The notes below the pieces were generated by a model. That model saw only the letters and a list, made by a program, of their open reading frames with translations, ran no database searches and was not told the origin of the DNA. From positions 4,960,001 through 5,024,000 of the forward strand of contig JAQOTA010000053.1 of the NCBI GenBank assembly GCA_029532415.1: a stretch of DNA of 64,000 nt. The letters are read 5' to 3'. Source of the DNA: Marasmius tenuissimus (taxonomy: Eukaryota; Basidiomycota; Agaricomycetes; Agaricales; Marasmiaceae). The position numbers and the translations under genes are program-made. Positions 1-11,460 of this stretch are shown here, in pieces (the first letter of the stretch is position 1; each line of letters starts with the position of its first letter).

Positions 1-1
1 C

Positions 2-319
2 CATAACCTTGCCTCGGACGCATTCTTGAAGGCACTGTCTTCTCGGTGGCTACATGATCCTCGTCACGCGAGGGAAATCGGCGTCGAATGCCTGCATTTT
101 GTCACGATCGTTGTCATTGTGAGTTCAGAACAAGACCAGAAGGATGGTCACCTGGATTGTTTGGACTGTTTCAAAGATGCAGGGATGCGACTCGCTATCA
201 CATATGGGACTTTCTCTGAACTATACCCCAGCGTAGATAACGAAGATGAGGAAGAGGATGGGGAAGAGGAAGAGGAGGGGGAGGAGGAAGGAGACGGTAG
301 CGAGAATGCTTCTGAGTGA
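2..319 (+). CDS. F-box/LRR family 1 protein, C-terminal end (5' truncated by window)
   Basis: An open frame runs from the first bases of the window to the stop at 317-319. It encodes the last ~105 residues of the same F-box family as the intact gene at 23096-24739. The shared landmarks are SSRW.HDP near the start, GVECLHFVTIVV, LDCLDCFKDAGMRLAITYG, and a terminal SELYP. After SELYP this copy gains an acidic tail made almost only of Glu, Asp and Gly (from nt ~238), absent from the paralogues, where the protein ends in a short EEC.EE-type tail. The F-box itself would lie left of the window, so whether the gene is intact cannot be judged. Confidence 0.6.
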   Translation, partial: HNLASDAFLKALSSRWLHDPRHAREIGVECLHFVTIVVIVSSEQDQKDGHLDCLDCFKDAGMRLAITYGTFSELYPSVDNEDEEEDGEEEEEGEEEGDGSENASE

Positions 320-758
320 TGTCGTTAGAGCTTCGTCTGAAGGGGTGCTTGAAGAGATCGGGAAAAAAATTGGGATTGAGCAGGGAGCATCGATTGGGAG
401 CTCGATGAGGATTTTTTTGCTAGCGTACAGGTACCGACGAGGAGGCTTGTCAGCGATGCTGCAACCACTAGAACGAAGGTTTCCGGTGGTTGTCGTAGCT
501 TGCAGTGGCGTGCCCGAATATAGTGGAAAGCGGGCATCTGATGTATTTGTGTTTTGAACGATCTTGAGAAATCCGAATGTTCGTGATTTATGACCATATT
601 TACGTGCTAAGCTTTCTTATGAAGATCGCGAACGTGCTTCAAGAGGATTTGGCAACAATTGGTAGACATGCGTCGGCCCATGATGTCGATGATGGTTGTG
701 CCTACCCTGTGGGCGTCAATTTGTCAAAGCATAAACTTGGCTCTCACCATCATCATCC
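320..758. other. Intergenic: promoter-like segment of F-box family 3
   Basis: No gene is seen. The ~130 bases before 759 resemble, in opposite orientation, the DNA upstream of the intact family-3 F-box gene (40918-41050): both contain TTTGGCAACAATTG, then CATGC.TCGGCCCATGATG, GGGCGTCAATTTG and CTCACCATCATC just before the ATG. The duplicated unit therefore included the promoter. Confidence 0.45.
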
Positions 759-3133
759 ATGTCGTTTGTCCACCTTCCTCCTGAAATATGGCTCAGGATC
801 AGCGAGTTTTCACCTCGATCCGATGCCACACGGCTATGCCTCGTCAATCACCAGTTCCTCTCCCTCATTCGACCACTTATATACCACCACGTTTCCCTCT
901 ATCAGGTTGGCCGCACCTATAACCCCGATCAAGCAGATTCATGGGAACCAATATCAGATCCTATCGATGCTACATTGTCTTTACTTGCTCGTGACGGCGA
1001 TCTAGCGCAAAGGGTATCTGGGCCGTCATTGCACGCGTTTTCGTGGCATTGCGAGTCGTATCACATCGCTTTCACGACCTTGCAATCAAATCCTTAATCA
1101 ATCTCGACGCCATGCGGAACATGGTAGATCTTCGTAGGCTGGAAATATCTGGAATGATATTCCATCTCGAGCGGCGCTATCGGGTATGAAAAGGAAAAGG
1201 AAGCTGAGGAAGTGAAGGAGACTTCTGCTGCGTTTTGTGAGATATTACGCGGGACGGGCCTGGAAGAACTAGTTGTCCATCCTTCAAGCGACGGGAGTTT
1301 ACCAAATTTTAGGATTGGGCTCTCTCTGGAGCAGTTCGCTGGGTTTGGAGGTTTGAAAAAGGTCGGGTGGAGGAGTCGTGCGCCTAAGTTTCTATCCCTC
1401 GTCAGACTGCAAGAGATGCTGACGGCTCACCTTGAGCTTAAACAGGACCTGGTCTCGTAGAAGGGCTATGCCCGTTACTAACTGCTTCCCACACAACACT
1501 GGAGAAACTCGATATTTGCTTAGGCCACTTCAATTCTTCAGTTCAATCAGCTGTATTCGCCCTCCACTTCCCTCGCCTAGGATCCCTGACCTTCCAACGC
1601 TTTCCTCTCGGATCGTACCTCCTGTGCGTGATGGGCCTCTCACAGGCCTACATTGACTTTGTGCTATCTCATGATACTCTGACTCACCTCGACATGGGAG
1701 ATTGGCGTCGAGTTAAGAACGATCAGGGCTTTTCTCTCTCAAAGTACGAGGACAGCCTCAGACGTCGCCCGGACGCATTCTCGAAGCTGGAGTGACACTG
1801 GGTGCAAGAGCCCAATCACTTTCCGGGAAAGTGATGCCGACTCACTTGCCCACTCACTTCCTTTCACTTTCCTTGTACTCTTTGTATCGGGCGCTAATTT
1901 TTTTTGGCGGGGAAATTGCCGTATTTCATAGTCGCCGACTCCCGCGGCACGGCCCGCTACTGAAGGCCGCCTTGAAGGCTTGAGCCTCAAGGCCAGTAAG
2001 TTTCTCTCCTACTGGTGACAAACTCTCATGGGCTACTGGTCATACCACTGGTAGTTTCGGCTCCCCTATAGGCTATTCGTCGCCCGGCCTGTGGCCAGCT
2101 CCTCATAGCCTCCCCCCTGGCCCTGCCAGGGCCCGGGCTCTCAGTGGAACAGTCCTGACAAATGAGAGGATCTGCTGCAAAGAGCTTTGAAAACTTTCGA
2201 AGACCAGTGAGGCTGGCTGGCATGCTTCTCAAATGCATTACAGTAAAACACAAAAAAAACTAGTTTGCTCGACTGGTGTGGATTGACTCATATGTACGAG
2301 CTCATACGAAGGCGCGAGTCTTTTTTCGTGCCTGGGGTTTAAATATGAAACCTTCCTGAGAGGAGCCGCCTGAGTTCAAAGTTGTCTCTTTCACAGAGGT
2401 TGTCCCCCTGGTCGACGAAGTGAACTGGGTTGCGAACTAGAGGGCGCCGTCGCAAACTGGCAGTTGAACTGGACAGACTCAGAGGAGTGGGAAAGACCCA
2501 GAAAGCGGCCGGTCTATGAGCGCCCAAAAAGAGGTCACGTTTCAGTGAATTCAATTTCACGTGTTGGGCGCCTATAGGTCACGTTTTCGTTTTTGATGCC
2601 GATTTTCGAAGCCCTGATATTAATAAAACCCTTCTACTTCCTTACGTCAGTAGCGGGAATATGAGGGCACAAAGACCTTTGTGACATATAAAGGAAAGTG
2701 AGAAGGAAAGTGAGTGGGCTCTTGCGCCCGGTGTGATTCAGTGGGGATATCGGGTCGCTCCAGGGTATGGTCAGAGCTGGTTTGGGATGTGGGATGTGGG
2801 AGTCTAAGGGAAGTAATTGTGGGCCCGATCAGAAATGAGTAGCAGGAGCAGCAGATTGAGGTTGTAATCGCCATTGGTGGGGTATGCACGCGCTTGAGAG
2901 AGAGTCGGGTGGAGACATTCAGGCTGTACTTCGGGAAAGCTGGTCTTTGGGAATGGAAAACTGAAGGTGACAGTCCCAGGGCGGAGGAGAACGACAGTGT
3001 TGGTGGCCCTGGTGTAGTCCGGATTGTGGAAAGTCTCAAGGCGCTTTTTCCGAGCGAGGCAGATGTGCAAGCTGGAACGGATCTCGAGCGGAAACCCGAG
3101 GAAAAATTCATTGAGATTCGTATTCCGAGATAA
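759..3133 (+). pseudogene. F-box family 3 pseudogene, frameshifted and split by a transposon
   Basis: This is a decayed copy of the F-box gene at 39506-40917. Residues from MSFVHLPPEIWLRISE to the LHAFSW region read openly from 759, then a frame change near 1070 moves to DLA.KSLINLDAMRNM. Another change near 1180-1210 leads to KETSAAFCEIL, with a stop at 1458-1460. Further pieces are MGLSQAYIDFVLSHD (1630 on) and, beyond a 938-bp insertion at 1796-2733, RESRVETFRLYFG through the shared C-terminal end EIRIPR, stop at 3131-3133. The donor site of the paralogue's 77-nt intron (GTGAGT) has become CTAAGT here. Several independent lesions plus the insertion make it clearly non-functional. Confidence 0.85.
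1796..2733. mobile_element. Non-autonomous CACTA-like DNA transposon, 938 bp
   Basis: The left end CACTGGGTGCAAGAGCCCA (1796-1814) is matched in reverse complement by the right end (2715-2733) with 2 mismatches in 19. The insertion is flanked by a 3-bp direct repeat TGA (1793-1795 and 2734-2736), and removing it restores the alignment of the pseudogene to its paralogue (RRLEWFSGNIG). CACT(A/G) termini with a 3-bp target duplication are the hallmark of the CACTA/EnSpm superfamily. Both subterminal regions repeat the motif TCACTTTCC / GGAAAGTGA several times, as CACTA subterminal regions do. No transposase frame is present inside. Confidence 0.75.
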
Positions 3134-3643
3134 GTAGTGGGAATGTATATACCGGCAGCGGTTGAGGTTGGTTTCGGAGGAAGAGGAGCTCGCGCCTCAA
3201 TGCGGGTTTTTTTTCCAACTAGGAAGTTAATTTACTGGTTTTACCTCTAGGTGCCCTAGCCTTCTCCGGAATTTTGGATGATTCTTTGCAGCTCAGTCCC
3301 AATCAGAGTCGATAAAAGGGTCCGACATAGCAACCTTATCCACGCACTACGACCATCGATTTCTGTGGCGTCCGGTTTTTGAATTGCTCAGCAGTGATGA
3401 TTTGCAGAGTTGGACTCATACAAAGGCGGTGATTCCCACCAATGTTCGAGCGGACTATCGTCTGTAATTTCTCCCGAAGCCATTCTCATTCTCGACATAC
3501 CAGCAGAAAGAGTCAAGACCACTAGCCACGGTGAGAGAAGTTGAAGGCACTTGAGCTTGCGAGTGATGAGAGAAATCGTGCATCAACGGTAAACAAATCG
3601 TGTCCTCATATTGGGCTTTCGGGAGGTTATATTCAATATGTAC
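3134..3643. other. Intergenic with a dispersed repeat shared by esterase/F-box flanks
   Basis: No gene is seen. The stretch 3300-3600 resembles, with scattered differences, the DNA downstream of esterase E (38930-39230) and, for its left half in opposite orientation, the segment at 34391-34520. Shared landmarks are CACCGCCTTTGTATGA, GGACGCCAC and AATCGAT.GTCGTA. It is part of the duplicated flanks of esterase genes and has no coding signal. Confidence 0.45.
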
Positions 3644-6052
3644 TTATTGTTCGGTGCGGGCATTGAGTGATTCCCAGAGACTAAGGCAAAGGTTAGTCAA
3701 AGGCAAGCTGAAAAAATAGGCGACCAACTCACTTGCACCTCGTCAATAAATCCTTATTCGTTTCGACCAGACGAATGTCAGGAAGATCGTCTACCGTCTT
3801 GTTGAAGACCATCTTTTTGGCAGAGCCATCATACAGATCCCACTGCGGTGTGATACTCGAAGGGTCAACCTTGACGTTTGGATCGAGAGAAATGGCAAAG
3901 GAAACGAAAGATTGTGCGAAAGCATTGACGAAGTCGGTATTGTTGAACACTTCGGGGAGGGGGAGAGGGGAGGGCGAAAGGGTGAGATACCTACGCCTTT
4001 ATGAGCAAAAGTAGGTAGCACCATGTACGGACTTCACTCACGAAGTAAAATAATAAATGACGTCCTGGGCATGAGTGGCCGGCGGGACAGCAAACTCCCC
4101 CTGATAGATCAGAGTTCAGTGTCAGGAAAATTGGCCCGGACATGATTGTGACTGACCATGTAAGTACTACGGGCATCGAACCCGTTCGCGAGGAAGTGTG
4201 ATGGACAAACAAACATAGCTGCGAGAGAATATGAGTTGGGTATTTGGCGTGGACAAGCATTCGGGACGAACCTTCTCCCACAATGAGGTTTTCCTGCTGC
4301 AGATCCGAGCCCAGGCCAGCATACAGCTTCGCGACCGTTGCAACATCTTGTGACGTGAGTTTCGGGAAGAGTTCGGCGGCATACTGGCTTGCATTCAATG
4401 GCGGTGCCGTCTGGTTGACAAATAACAATCCTTCGTCTGCATTGTAGAAAGCGAGCAAAGCTTTCTGTAATACCAGCCGATAGGAATTGGTTGGAATGTG
4501 CGTCACAGAAAGAGGGAGCTTTGAGACTTACCCCGTTGACTTTGCCCCCCTTAAGAGCTTGTGTAGGTCTCTGTCTGATGAAGGTTCCATCGACAACAGG
4601 GATAAAAGCGAACAAGGCGAAAAGCGCATTGAGGTTGATCTTCTCGTTAGCTGATTCAAGTGCACTAATATCTGCCTTCCGGAGACATTCCAACGTGTCC
4701 TGTGACGATTTGCAACTGCAAGTCATTTTCAGCAGGATTGAATTTGGATGGTTATCACAACACTCACTTGACCGCGTCAACGACCTGGTTATACAGGGCC
4801 TGATTCCAGTCATCTCAGTTACGTGAACAGGTGGTATAGTGATGTCGTGGTTCCATACCTGAGGGATAGTATCATTGTAGGCGTATTGAGAGGGTAAGAA
4901 TGGCGAGCTGGCGATGGCACCCCGGAACAGTTGAGGGCTAGTTTCCCCATCCTCGGCGATAACATGTTGAAGCACGGAGCCCCCACCTAAAACAAGGGTA
5001 TATCAGTGGGAAAACCTTCGCTAGCTATCAGTTGATGCTTTCACGAACCGGCGGATTGGCCCCAAATCGTTACTTGCTCTGGGTCACCGCCAAACTTCGA
5101 GATCTAGATAAGGTTATGATCAGCGTCGCCCGCACCACATAGAACAAAACGTACATGTTTATTGACCCAGCGAAGAGCGAAATTCTGATCCACTTCAAGA
5201 ACAACGTCAGAGTTATGGTATTTTCATTGAAAGCTCAAAGAGCATACATAGTCCGGCATTCGATGTTCCATTAGCGTGCACTTCGTTACCGGCGAGGAAT
5301 CCTGGGACAGGTCAGTCTACAGAAAGCTCCCAAAAGGGCTGGAAACGCACCGAAGAGACCTAGTCGGTACTGAACAGTCACGACCACAACCCCGCCTTTC
5401 GACTGGGATATGATATCGCCCCCGTAATAGCCAGATATGTCTCCTCCAATGTACCTGATATGCCGGGCTGTCAGTCAAATTCGAATCGACCACATATCGT
5501 ATTGACGTACCCTCCACCATGGATCCAAAAGATTACCGGTAATTTTTCGGCTGGTGCTGATTCTCCCGGGTAATAAACGCTGTGCACGGCGAACAACCGT
5601 TCAATTCAAGCTCAAATCAAAGTTCGGATACGTACCTGAGAAAGAGGCAATCCTCGTTGGTACCCGAGGGTACGCGTTTCGTCAGGTTTCGGCCCGCAGC
5701 CGGAGGAAAGGGACTCCTGGGATTGGCACCCCAAGGGGATTGATAACATTGTGGTGCGGGAGTATCGGCGTGTTGTATGTCTGTCACATTCGGTGGGGGA
5801 GTAGGAGCCCGCCAGCGTAGGTCACCTGTTTGATGGTTCAAGTTGAAAACGCGGACATAGTGGTAGCTGAGTACACGTACCGACTGGAGCAGCAGCATAA
5901 CGGATTCCCATAAAACTCGTCACATTCGTGGTGTCATTGAACACGCCTTGGTACTTCGCGTACCCCAAATCGACGATTGGTGCATCCCCGGTCTGTGCGT
6001 AGACAAAGTTGGAAAGTTGAAGAACTTGGGCTAGGAGCGTCGGTTTCCACAT
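3644..6052 (-). CDS. Secreted type-B carboxylesterase/lipase (copy A, MWK clade)
   Basis: An alpha/beta-hydrolase of the COesterase family, expected to cleave carboxylic esters outside the cell; substrate unknown. It starts at 6052 with a signal peptide MWKPTLLAQVLQLSNFVYAQ, then VDLGYAKYQGVF and GIRYAAAPVG. Fifteen exons can be followed with GT..AG introns of ~45-75 nt in the same places as in paralogues E, F and G. Oxyanion-hole motif WIHGGG is encoded near 5520. The nucleophile elbow near 5060 is GQSAG, where the other six have GESAG. The acid is in NADEGLLF and the histidine in ATHAQDVIYYF. The last exon encodes LWESLNARTEQ, stop at 3644-3646. No frame breaks were found. The Q for E next to the nucleophile occurs in known active esterases, so activity is still likely. 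Confidence 0.85.
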
Positions 6053-7628
6053 TGCTCTTAGAGATGATCGAGCGACTCACTCCATTATAAGGACAAATGT
6101 CGTGTAGTGGATACCGTTTTGCCGCAAAGGGTAAGTATTAACATCATCTAGTTCCTGGGCGGCCCGAAAAATGATGCATTGATGAATGTCCGTACAAGGT
6201 ACTTATGAGGACAATATTTAGATGCTGGACCCATTAATACCTCTGGGAATAGCGGGTGTCGCATCAACCGGCTCTCACGGATGATGGTCAGCTTTGCTCG
6301 GAAGTATTCAGATACTTACAAACGCGGGAAGTAGTATTCAAGGATGACCGAACGCTTTGATATTCGGATCATGATGCTTTCGGGACGTTGCTCAGGATCG
6401 TAAGTAGACCTTCGTAGACAAACTCCATCCGCATGACGGTAATCCTATCTTGACACCAATTAGTTGACCTTCAGGTACCAAGTCAATGTCTGTCAGCTCC
6501 GATTCATGCTAGCAAAATCTGCATCATATCATGGTGTCTGAAGTTGAGCACTCGAGATGCCCGAGATGCTCGAGGAGCCTTAGTAAGAATACGGACGACC
6601 AAAAGGCTGCCTGGCAATAATAACAATACGGCTTGAAAAATATGCTGACTCACCGCCTCTTCAAAAGTTCAGATTCTATTCCTTGTGCGACGGATCCTTC
6701 ACTTGCAAATCCATTGAACTCAAGGTTGTGCAAACGTTCGGTTGGCCATGAGTTTGTTGGAGACAAACTTTATTGCGTCAAATAGGGGTACGAAGTTCCA
6801 AAAGACTGCGCGGACGAGTAGTCTCCGGTGGGACCGTTGGGTGTTGGGGAACAAGGAATTCGAACGTTAACTTAGAGGAACGTCCTGATCCGCCCCGAAC
6901 GGAGCAAGCGTTCATTTACATAATAGACGCCGGCCACTCCTCCATCGTCCATCACCTTCGATTCTTTGTGCAGGCAACCGAACTTGGAGACTACTTTTCG
7001 GAGACTCAGGTCAGAAATCGTCGCAGGTCATGCGAGTTGGTAGATTTCCATGCATCTCCCAGTGAATCATTGATTGACATTTCCTCTACTGGTGACCGAC
7101 TTCCAGGATGGCACGAGAAAATGTTTTGGGCAGCTGCCCTGTGGATTCCTCGCATTCTGCTGCGAACAAAACGTAGTGCTGAGACGCAACTACCAGACAC
7201 ACCCAATATCTTCAACACCCTAGGTGCCTGTGGTTCAACATCAAACTGACTTCAGCACGTGGACGACAGGCTCGAGCTTCCAATGCATATCCTGAACAAA
7301 CTTTTTTGAAACATTACTTTTCCACGCGTCTCTCCCTGCTCTCACTTGCCAGTGATCTCAGCGAAGGCACATCAGGGAGGGAGGGAGCACGCTCAAGATC
7401 AAAGTCACTTGTCGGTCGTTGCGAGCATGCGTCTCTGAAGATTGTACTATAGTACTTGCCATCGCCGATTCTCGAACTGGCTGATTCCGCGAATAACTTC
7501 CTTTTGCCTCAAGTAATAAGCGACATTTCGAGTGCATGAAACAATAGAGCGATCCTTTTCGCTTCTTGACGATTGTCTCGTGCTACGCACCGATTTACAA
7601 CTACACTCCCTGTATGCAATGACCTTTT
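6053..7628. other. Intergenic between esterases A and B
   Basis: The first ~400 bases are the promoter side of copy A (minus strand): CCATTATAAG at 6081-6090 is the reverse complement of the TTATAATGG box found before E and F, and the DNA at 6330-6440 resembles 36190-36300 upstream of E. A 158-codon plus-strand open frame (6773-7249) has no recognisable domain, no paralogue in the window and no splice context, so it is not called as a gene. The remainder to 7628 shows nothing I can name. Confidence 0.4.
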
Positions 7629-10020
7629 TTACTGTGCCGTCAATGCGCCTAAACTCTCCCAGAAACTGTAAAGGCATGTCAGCACCTCAAACACCGCACC
7701 AAACCAAGCTGGGGCGACACACCTGCATCTCTTCAGCAATTTCGGATCTACCTTGGCAACATGAATGTCCGCTGCGTCGCCCGTCCTGTTGAAGACTACC
7801 TGGGTTTGGCCCTTACTGAAGAGACTCCATTTCGGTGTGATGTTGGAAGGATCGAATTTGACGTTCGGGTCGAGAGATATCACGAACGATAAGAATGACT
7901 GGGAGAATGCTTTCTGGAAGTCCGTATTATTAAAATCGAGTGTTCGTCCACTGTTTCGACAACTTCAATCTTTTGGCCTGTGTAAGAAGGCGATAGTTGT
8001 GCTCACGTCGGGAAGTAATAGTTCACGTCGGCGGCATGTATAGCTGGAGGAACTGCGAATTGGCCCTGATCGAAAAATGATGAGAAAAAGTATCACCAGT
8101 GTCGAAAGGGAACAAAACCTTATAAGCCCGGTCTTTGAATGCGTCCACGATATAGTACGTCGGACATATGAATAACGCTGGAACGGTGCAATTATCAGGA
8201 ACTGGAGCAACAAAACGACGACAGAGTTCATACCTTCACCGATAACCAAATTCACCTGATCCAACTGCGACCCAAGCCCATTGTATAGTCGTGTAACCGC
8301 AGCTTCCTGCTTCGGCCCAAATTTTGGGAAAAGGTTGCCCGCGTAACTAGTGACGTTCGCAGGTGCAGTCTGATTGACGAAGTTAAAGCCTTCGTTCGTG
8401 TTGGTCATAGCTAGAAGAGCCTTCTGATCACGTCGAAACTCAGGGTCAACGGTATGCTGATCGACCTGAAAAAGTAAGACGTACCCCGTTAAGCTTTCCT
8501 TGCCTCAATGCCTCAGTGGGTCGCTGTCGAATGAAAGTTCCGTCAATCACTGGAACGAAAACAAAAGTTCCAAAGAATCCAGCTGCATTGATATTTCTGT
8601 TGATCGTCTCGAGGCGGTTGGCATCAGTTCTTCGAAGGCACGCCAGGGTGTCCGTGGACGATGTGCAACTGAGCAATCGGAATCAAAACTCGGTCAAGAG
8701 ATCCTCGAGCAAAAAACGAACTTCGCCTGAGAAACGGTTTGATTGTACAAGTTCTGGACATCAAGCCTCTCGTGAGTCCATGTGAGAATCGTATCTGGAG
8801 CGACTCGCATACCTCTGGAATTGTGTCGTTGTAGTGGTATTGAGAGGGTAAGAAAGTGGAACTTGTGATAGCCCCTCTGAACAATGGCGGTTTAGTTTGT
8901 CCGTCTTCGGCAATGACTTGCTGTAAGACGGATCCCGCGCCTGGAAAGACTGTTAATATCAGCAGCGGTCAAAGCGAGTAACCGTACCTGCAGACTCGCC
9001 CCAAACTGTGACTTTCGTCGGGTCACCCCCAAATTTTGAAATCTAAAGGCAGTTCAATTGTCGACGGGCGACTCAATTGCGGTGTCATTTGCAAGAAAGG
9101 TGGTGAAACGTACGTGTTTTTGGACCCAACGGAGCGCGAAGTTTTGATCGACTGTGAGGCTCGAACTTAGCACGGTCAAGAGTACTATGGGAATGGAAAA
9201 ACTCACGCAAACCAGCGTTGAGAGCACCATTCTTCTTGACTTCATCGCCAGCGAGAAACCCTGAACACCCAGTCAGCCAAAGGTATAAGATACGACGGAA
9301 AAAAAGACCTACCGAAAAGACCCAACCGATACTGTATAACGACGGCGACCACCCCATTGTTCGCCTCTCGAACGAGATCCGATGCCTGAAATTGCGACGC
9401 GCTCCTCGCGATATACCTGCCCGCACTCAGCTCCCGATTCACGCCTAGTGTAATCTGACGGACACATACCCTCCGCCATGGATCCACACCACCGTAGGTA
9501 GACCCTTTGATGGAATCTTGGTCCCTGGAAACGCAACGCTGTCGCAATAGCATCAGGTTCTGGTAGCGGTCTCACGAAAAGAGAATTTGACTCACTTCAG
9601 AAATAAACAATCTTCACCTCCGGGTAATGCTTGGCGTTTGTCGATGATTTGCGAGTTGGGGTTCGTGGGTGAGGTACCATATGACTCTGCCTGGAAACAA
9701 GGCAGGGGATCTGAATTGGCTTGTTGTATTCCAGAAACATTTGCTGGAGGTTGGGGTGCTTGCCATCGTAGGTCACCTATGGGATGATTGTAAGAACCGA
9801 AGATAACAAAATAAGGAGGTTTTAACCTACCCGTCGGAGGTGCAGCATATCTCAATCCACGATAGTTCGTAACGTTGGTGTTGGGGTCGAAGACACCTTG
9901 GTATCGAGCATATCCCAGGTCGACCACAGGTGCAGCGGTTTGAGGAGCCGACAGCGAGTTGGCAGCACCGATGAAGGTGCAGCTGTATAGCAGTAGTCGT
10001 GGAAGGTCAATAAAGCCCAT
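7629..10020 (-). CDS. Secreted type-B carboxylesterase/lipase (copy B, MGF clade)
   Basis: Fifteen-exon gene of the same family as copy A but in the second clade. The start MGFIDLPRLLLYSCTFIGAA (10018-10020) is chosen because C and D begin at the same place; a frame extending upstream to 10077 is unlikely to be used. After the signal peptide come APVVDLGYARYQGVF and GLRYAAPPTG, WIHGGG near 9480, VTVWGESAG near 9010, FVPVIDGTFIRQRP near 8530, NTNEGFNFVNQ near 8390, and the catalytic histidine in PPAIHAADVNYYF near 8035. The final exon encodes FWESLGALTAQ with stop 7629-7631. The last intron is a multiple of three without a stop, so retention would merely insert residues. All introns are canonical and no disabling change was seen. 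Confidence 0.87.
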
Positions 10021-10925
10021 TTCGATTGTACTGTAGGCGGAGAGGAAGAGAGCGTGAAGCTGGAAGGCTCGTACCATCTGGCACGTATATATACAGCTAC
10101 CCCAGCATTTCTGGCAACTTCTGTGTCTTCACGGTCAGGGTTACTGTCCAGTGTGCGAACAGAATATGACCTGATCCGGTATGGTCTTGGTGTTAGTAGG
10201 TCCCACTATCGCCCACGTCTGCATATTCGTTGGTACACTAAACAGGAATCCTGTCGACCAGGACAGCGGTAAATTTATTGGCTTTGCGAACGACGTAATC
10301 AAAGTGCAATCCGTCATGACCCAGATTAGTCCATTCGCGGGAGCTTCAGGCGACTCGCTTGGAGTTGGAGTAGAAAACCGATAATGGCGCCGCATCCGCA
10401 TCGTCGAGACTTTTGATTTGATAGCTGTCGAGACGAGCCTGGGCGTGAGGACAAAGCTGTGGCATTATTTCGATTGAAAATTCATTATTTTTTCTCGCGG
10501 TTGACAGCAGAGTCATGAACTAGAGGAACGTGCTGGTCGTAAGCCTAGTTTGGTGGACCATCGTGGCGGTTCAGAATATCGAGGCGCATGAACACGTGAG
10601 CGCTTGATAAGCTCCTCGGTAATTTCCGACTGGAGATCGGAATGCAAAGGTGGACCCATATGGTCCCACCGTCAGTAAGGTTATCATATCCTTATCTAGC
10701 AAACCAATCTACTCGACTCGAGCGAGTATGATGATGTCTATATTAGTAAATGCCATCACACTCTGTCTTCCACATGGAGTACTAGCGGCTCAATAGACCG
10801 AGTCACCAGTGACTTGAACATCCACCGCCCGCTCCGTACAGAAACCACTTCCGAGTCGGACCTCGTTCAACCAGCAACTACGGAGATTCTGTGAGCATCG
10901 GATGCTGACCATTTTAATGAGTAGA
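10021..10925. other. Intergenic: promoter side of esterase B
   Basis: A TATA box (TATATATA) lies at 10085-10093, some 65-75 bases from the ATG of copy B on the minus strand. DNA at 10640-10700 resembles segments upstream of C (24980-25030) and D (29640-29700), all containing variants of GGGTCCA.ATGGG.CCA, so this promoter region was duplicated with the genes. No gene is seen. Confidence 0.4.
10085..10093 (-). promoter_or_regulatory. TATA box of esterase B
   Basis: TATATATA-type core about 65-75 bases before the start codon of copy B. Paralogue C has CATATATAAA at 25381-25390, at nearly the same distance before its own ATG. Confidence 0.5.
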
Positions 10926-11460
10926 TTACTCTTCGCATTCCTCCGTATCTGGATATAGCTCCGCAACCTTTCCAAAAGTCATCACCATGACACCAATTGT
11001 ATGCCCGCACTCCCAGAGCAACGCCGCAAGTCGTCGAAAGGTTTGACATATCCACGTAGATGTTAATGAGTGTGAACATGCAATTCCGGCCTCCGTGGCC
11101 TGCGCTGGATCAGGGTGCCAATGAGAAGGAAACGTTTTCAAGAAGGCCTTGGCACTGATACCAGGGGCGTGGGGTCGGACGACCAGCTTTAGCCTTGTGA
11201 GGCGCAGTAAAAGCATAGTCGATGATGAAAAAACCCTTCTTCGATCCGGTTCCGCTTGTCATAAGAAAATTCCTCGACAACTAGGAACTCTAAACTGGGC
11301 GTCATGCGAAACAGGGATACTAGTCTGAATGTCAGTCATAGGGAAACATTTGGGCAGATGTAACGAGGTAAGAGGAACAGACGAGTAGAGCCGACGTGTG
11401 TCTTGAAGACTAGCACGAAACCATACCTGCCACTTCTCTGTCGAGGAGTTAGCAAATACC
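10926..11460 (-). pseudogene. F-box family 1 relic (C-terminal third)
   Basis: Reading the minus strand from 11460 gives a degenerate match to nt 24160-24739 of the intact F-box gene: TEKWQ, then the CTCGTTACATCTGC tract encoding TSLHL, then TLEFLVVEEF, then LTRLKLVVRPHAPGISAKAFL, HWHPDPAQATE, and finally VAELYPDTEECEE before a stop at 10926-10928. Frame shifts separate these pieces and the middle reads as unrelated residues. No N-terminal half or F-box is left. It sits upstream of esterase B much as the intact F-box gene at 23.1 kb sits upstream of esterase C. Confidence 0.75.

Noticed and set aside
4155..4180. tRNA B-box-like GGCATCGAACCC
   Set aside because: Lies in an exon of esterase A; no A box or cloverleaf can be drawn around it.
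4109..4975. 288-codon continuous minus-strand frame in esterase A
   Set aside because: It reads through introns and changes frame relative to the conserved exons; the 15-exon model matches all paralogues.
6773..7249. 158-codon plus-strand frame between esterases A and B
   Set aside because: No domain, paralogue, signal peptide or supporting splice sites; random frames of this length are expected in GC-balanced fungal DNA.
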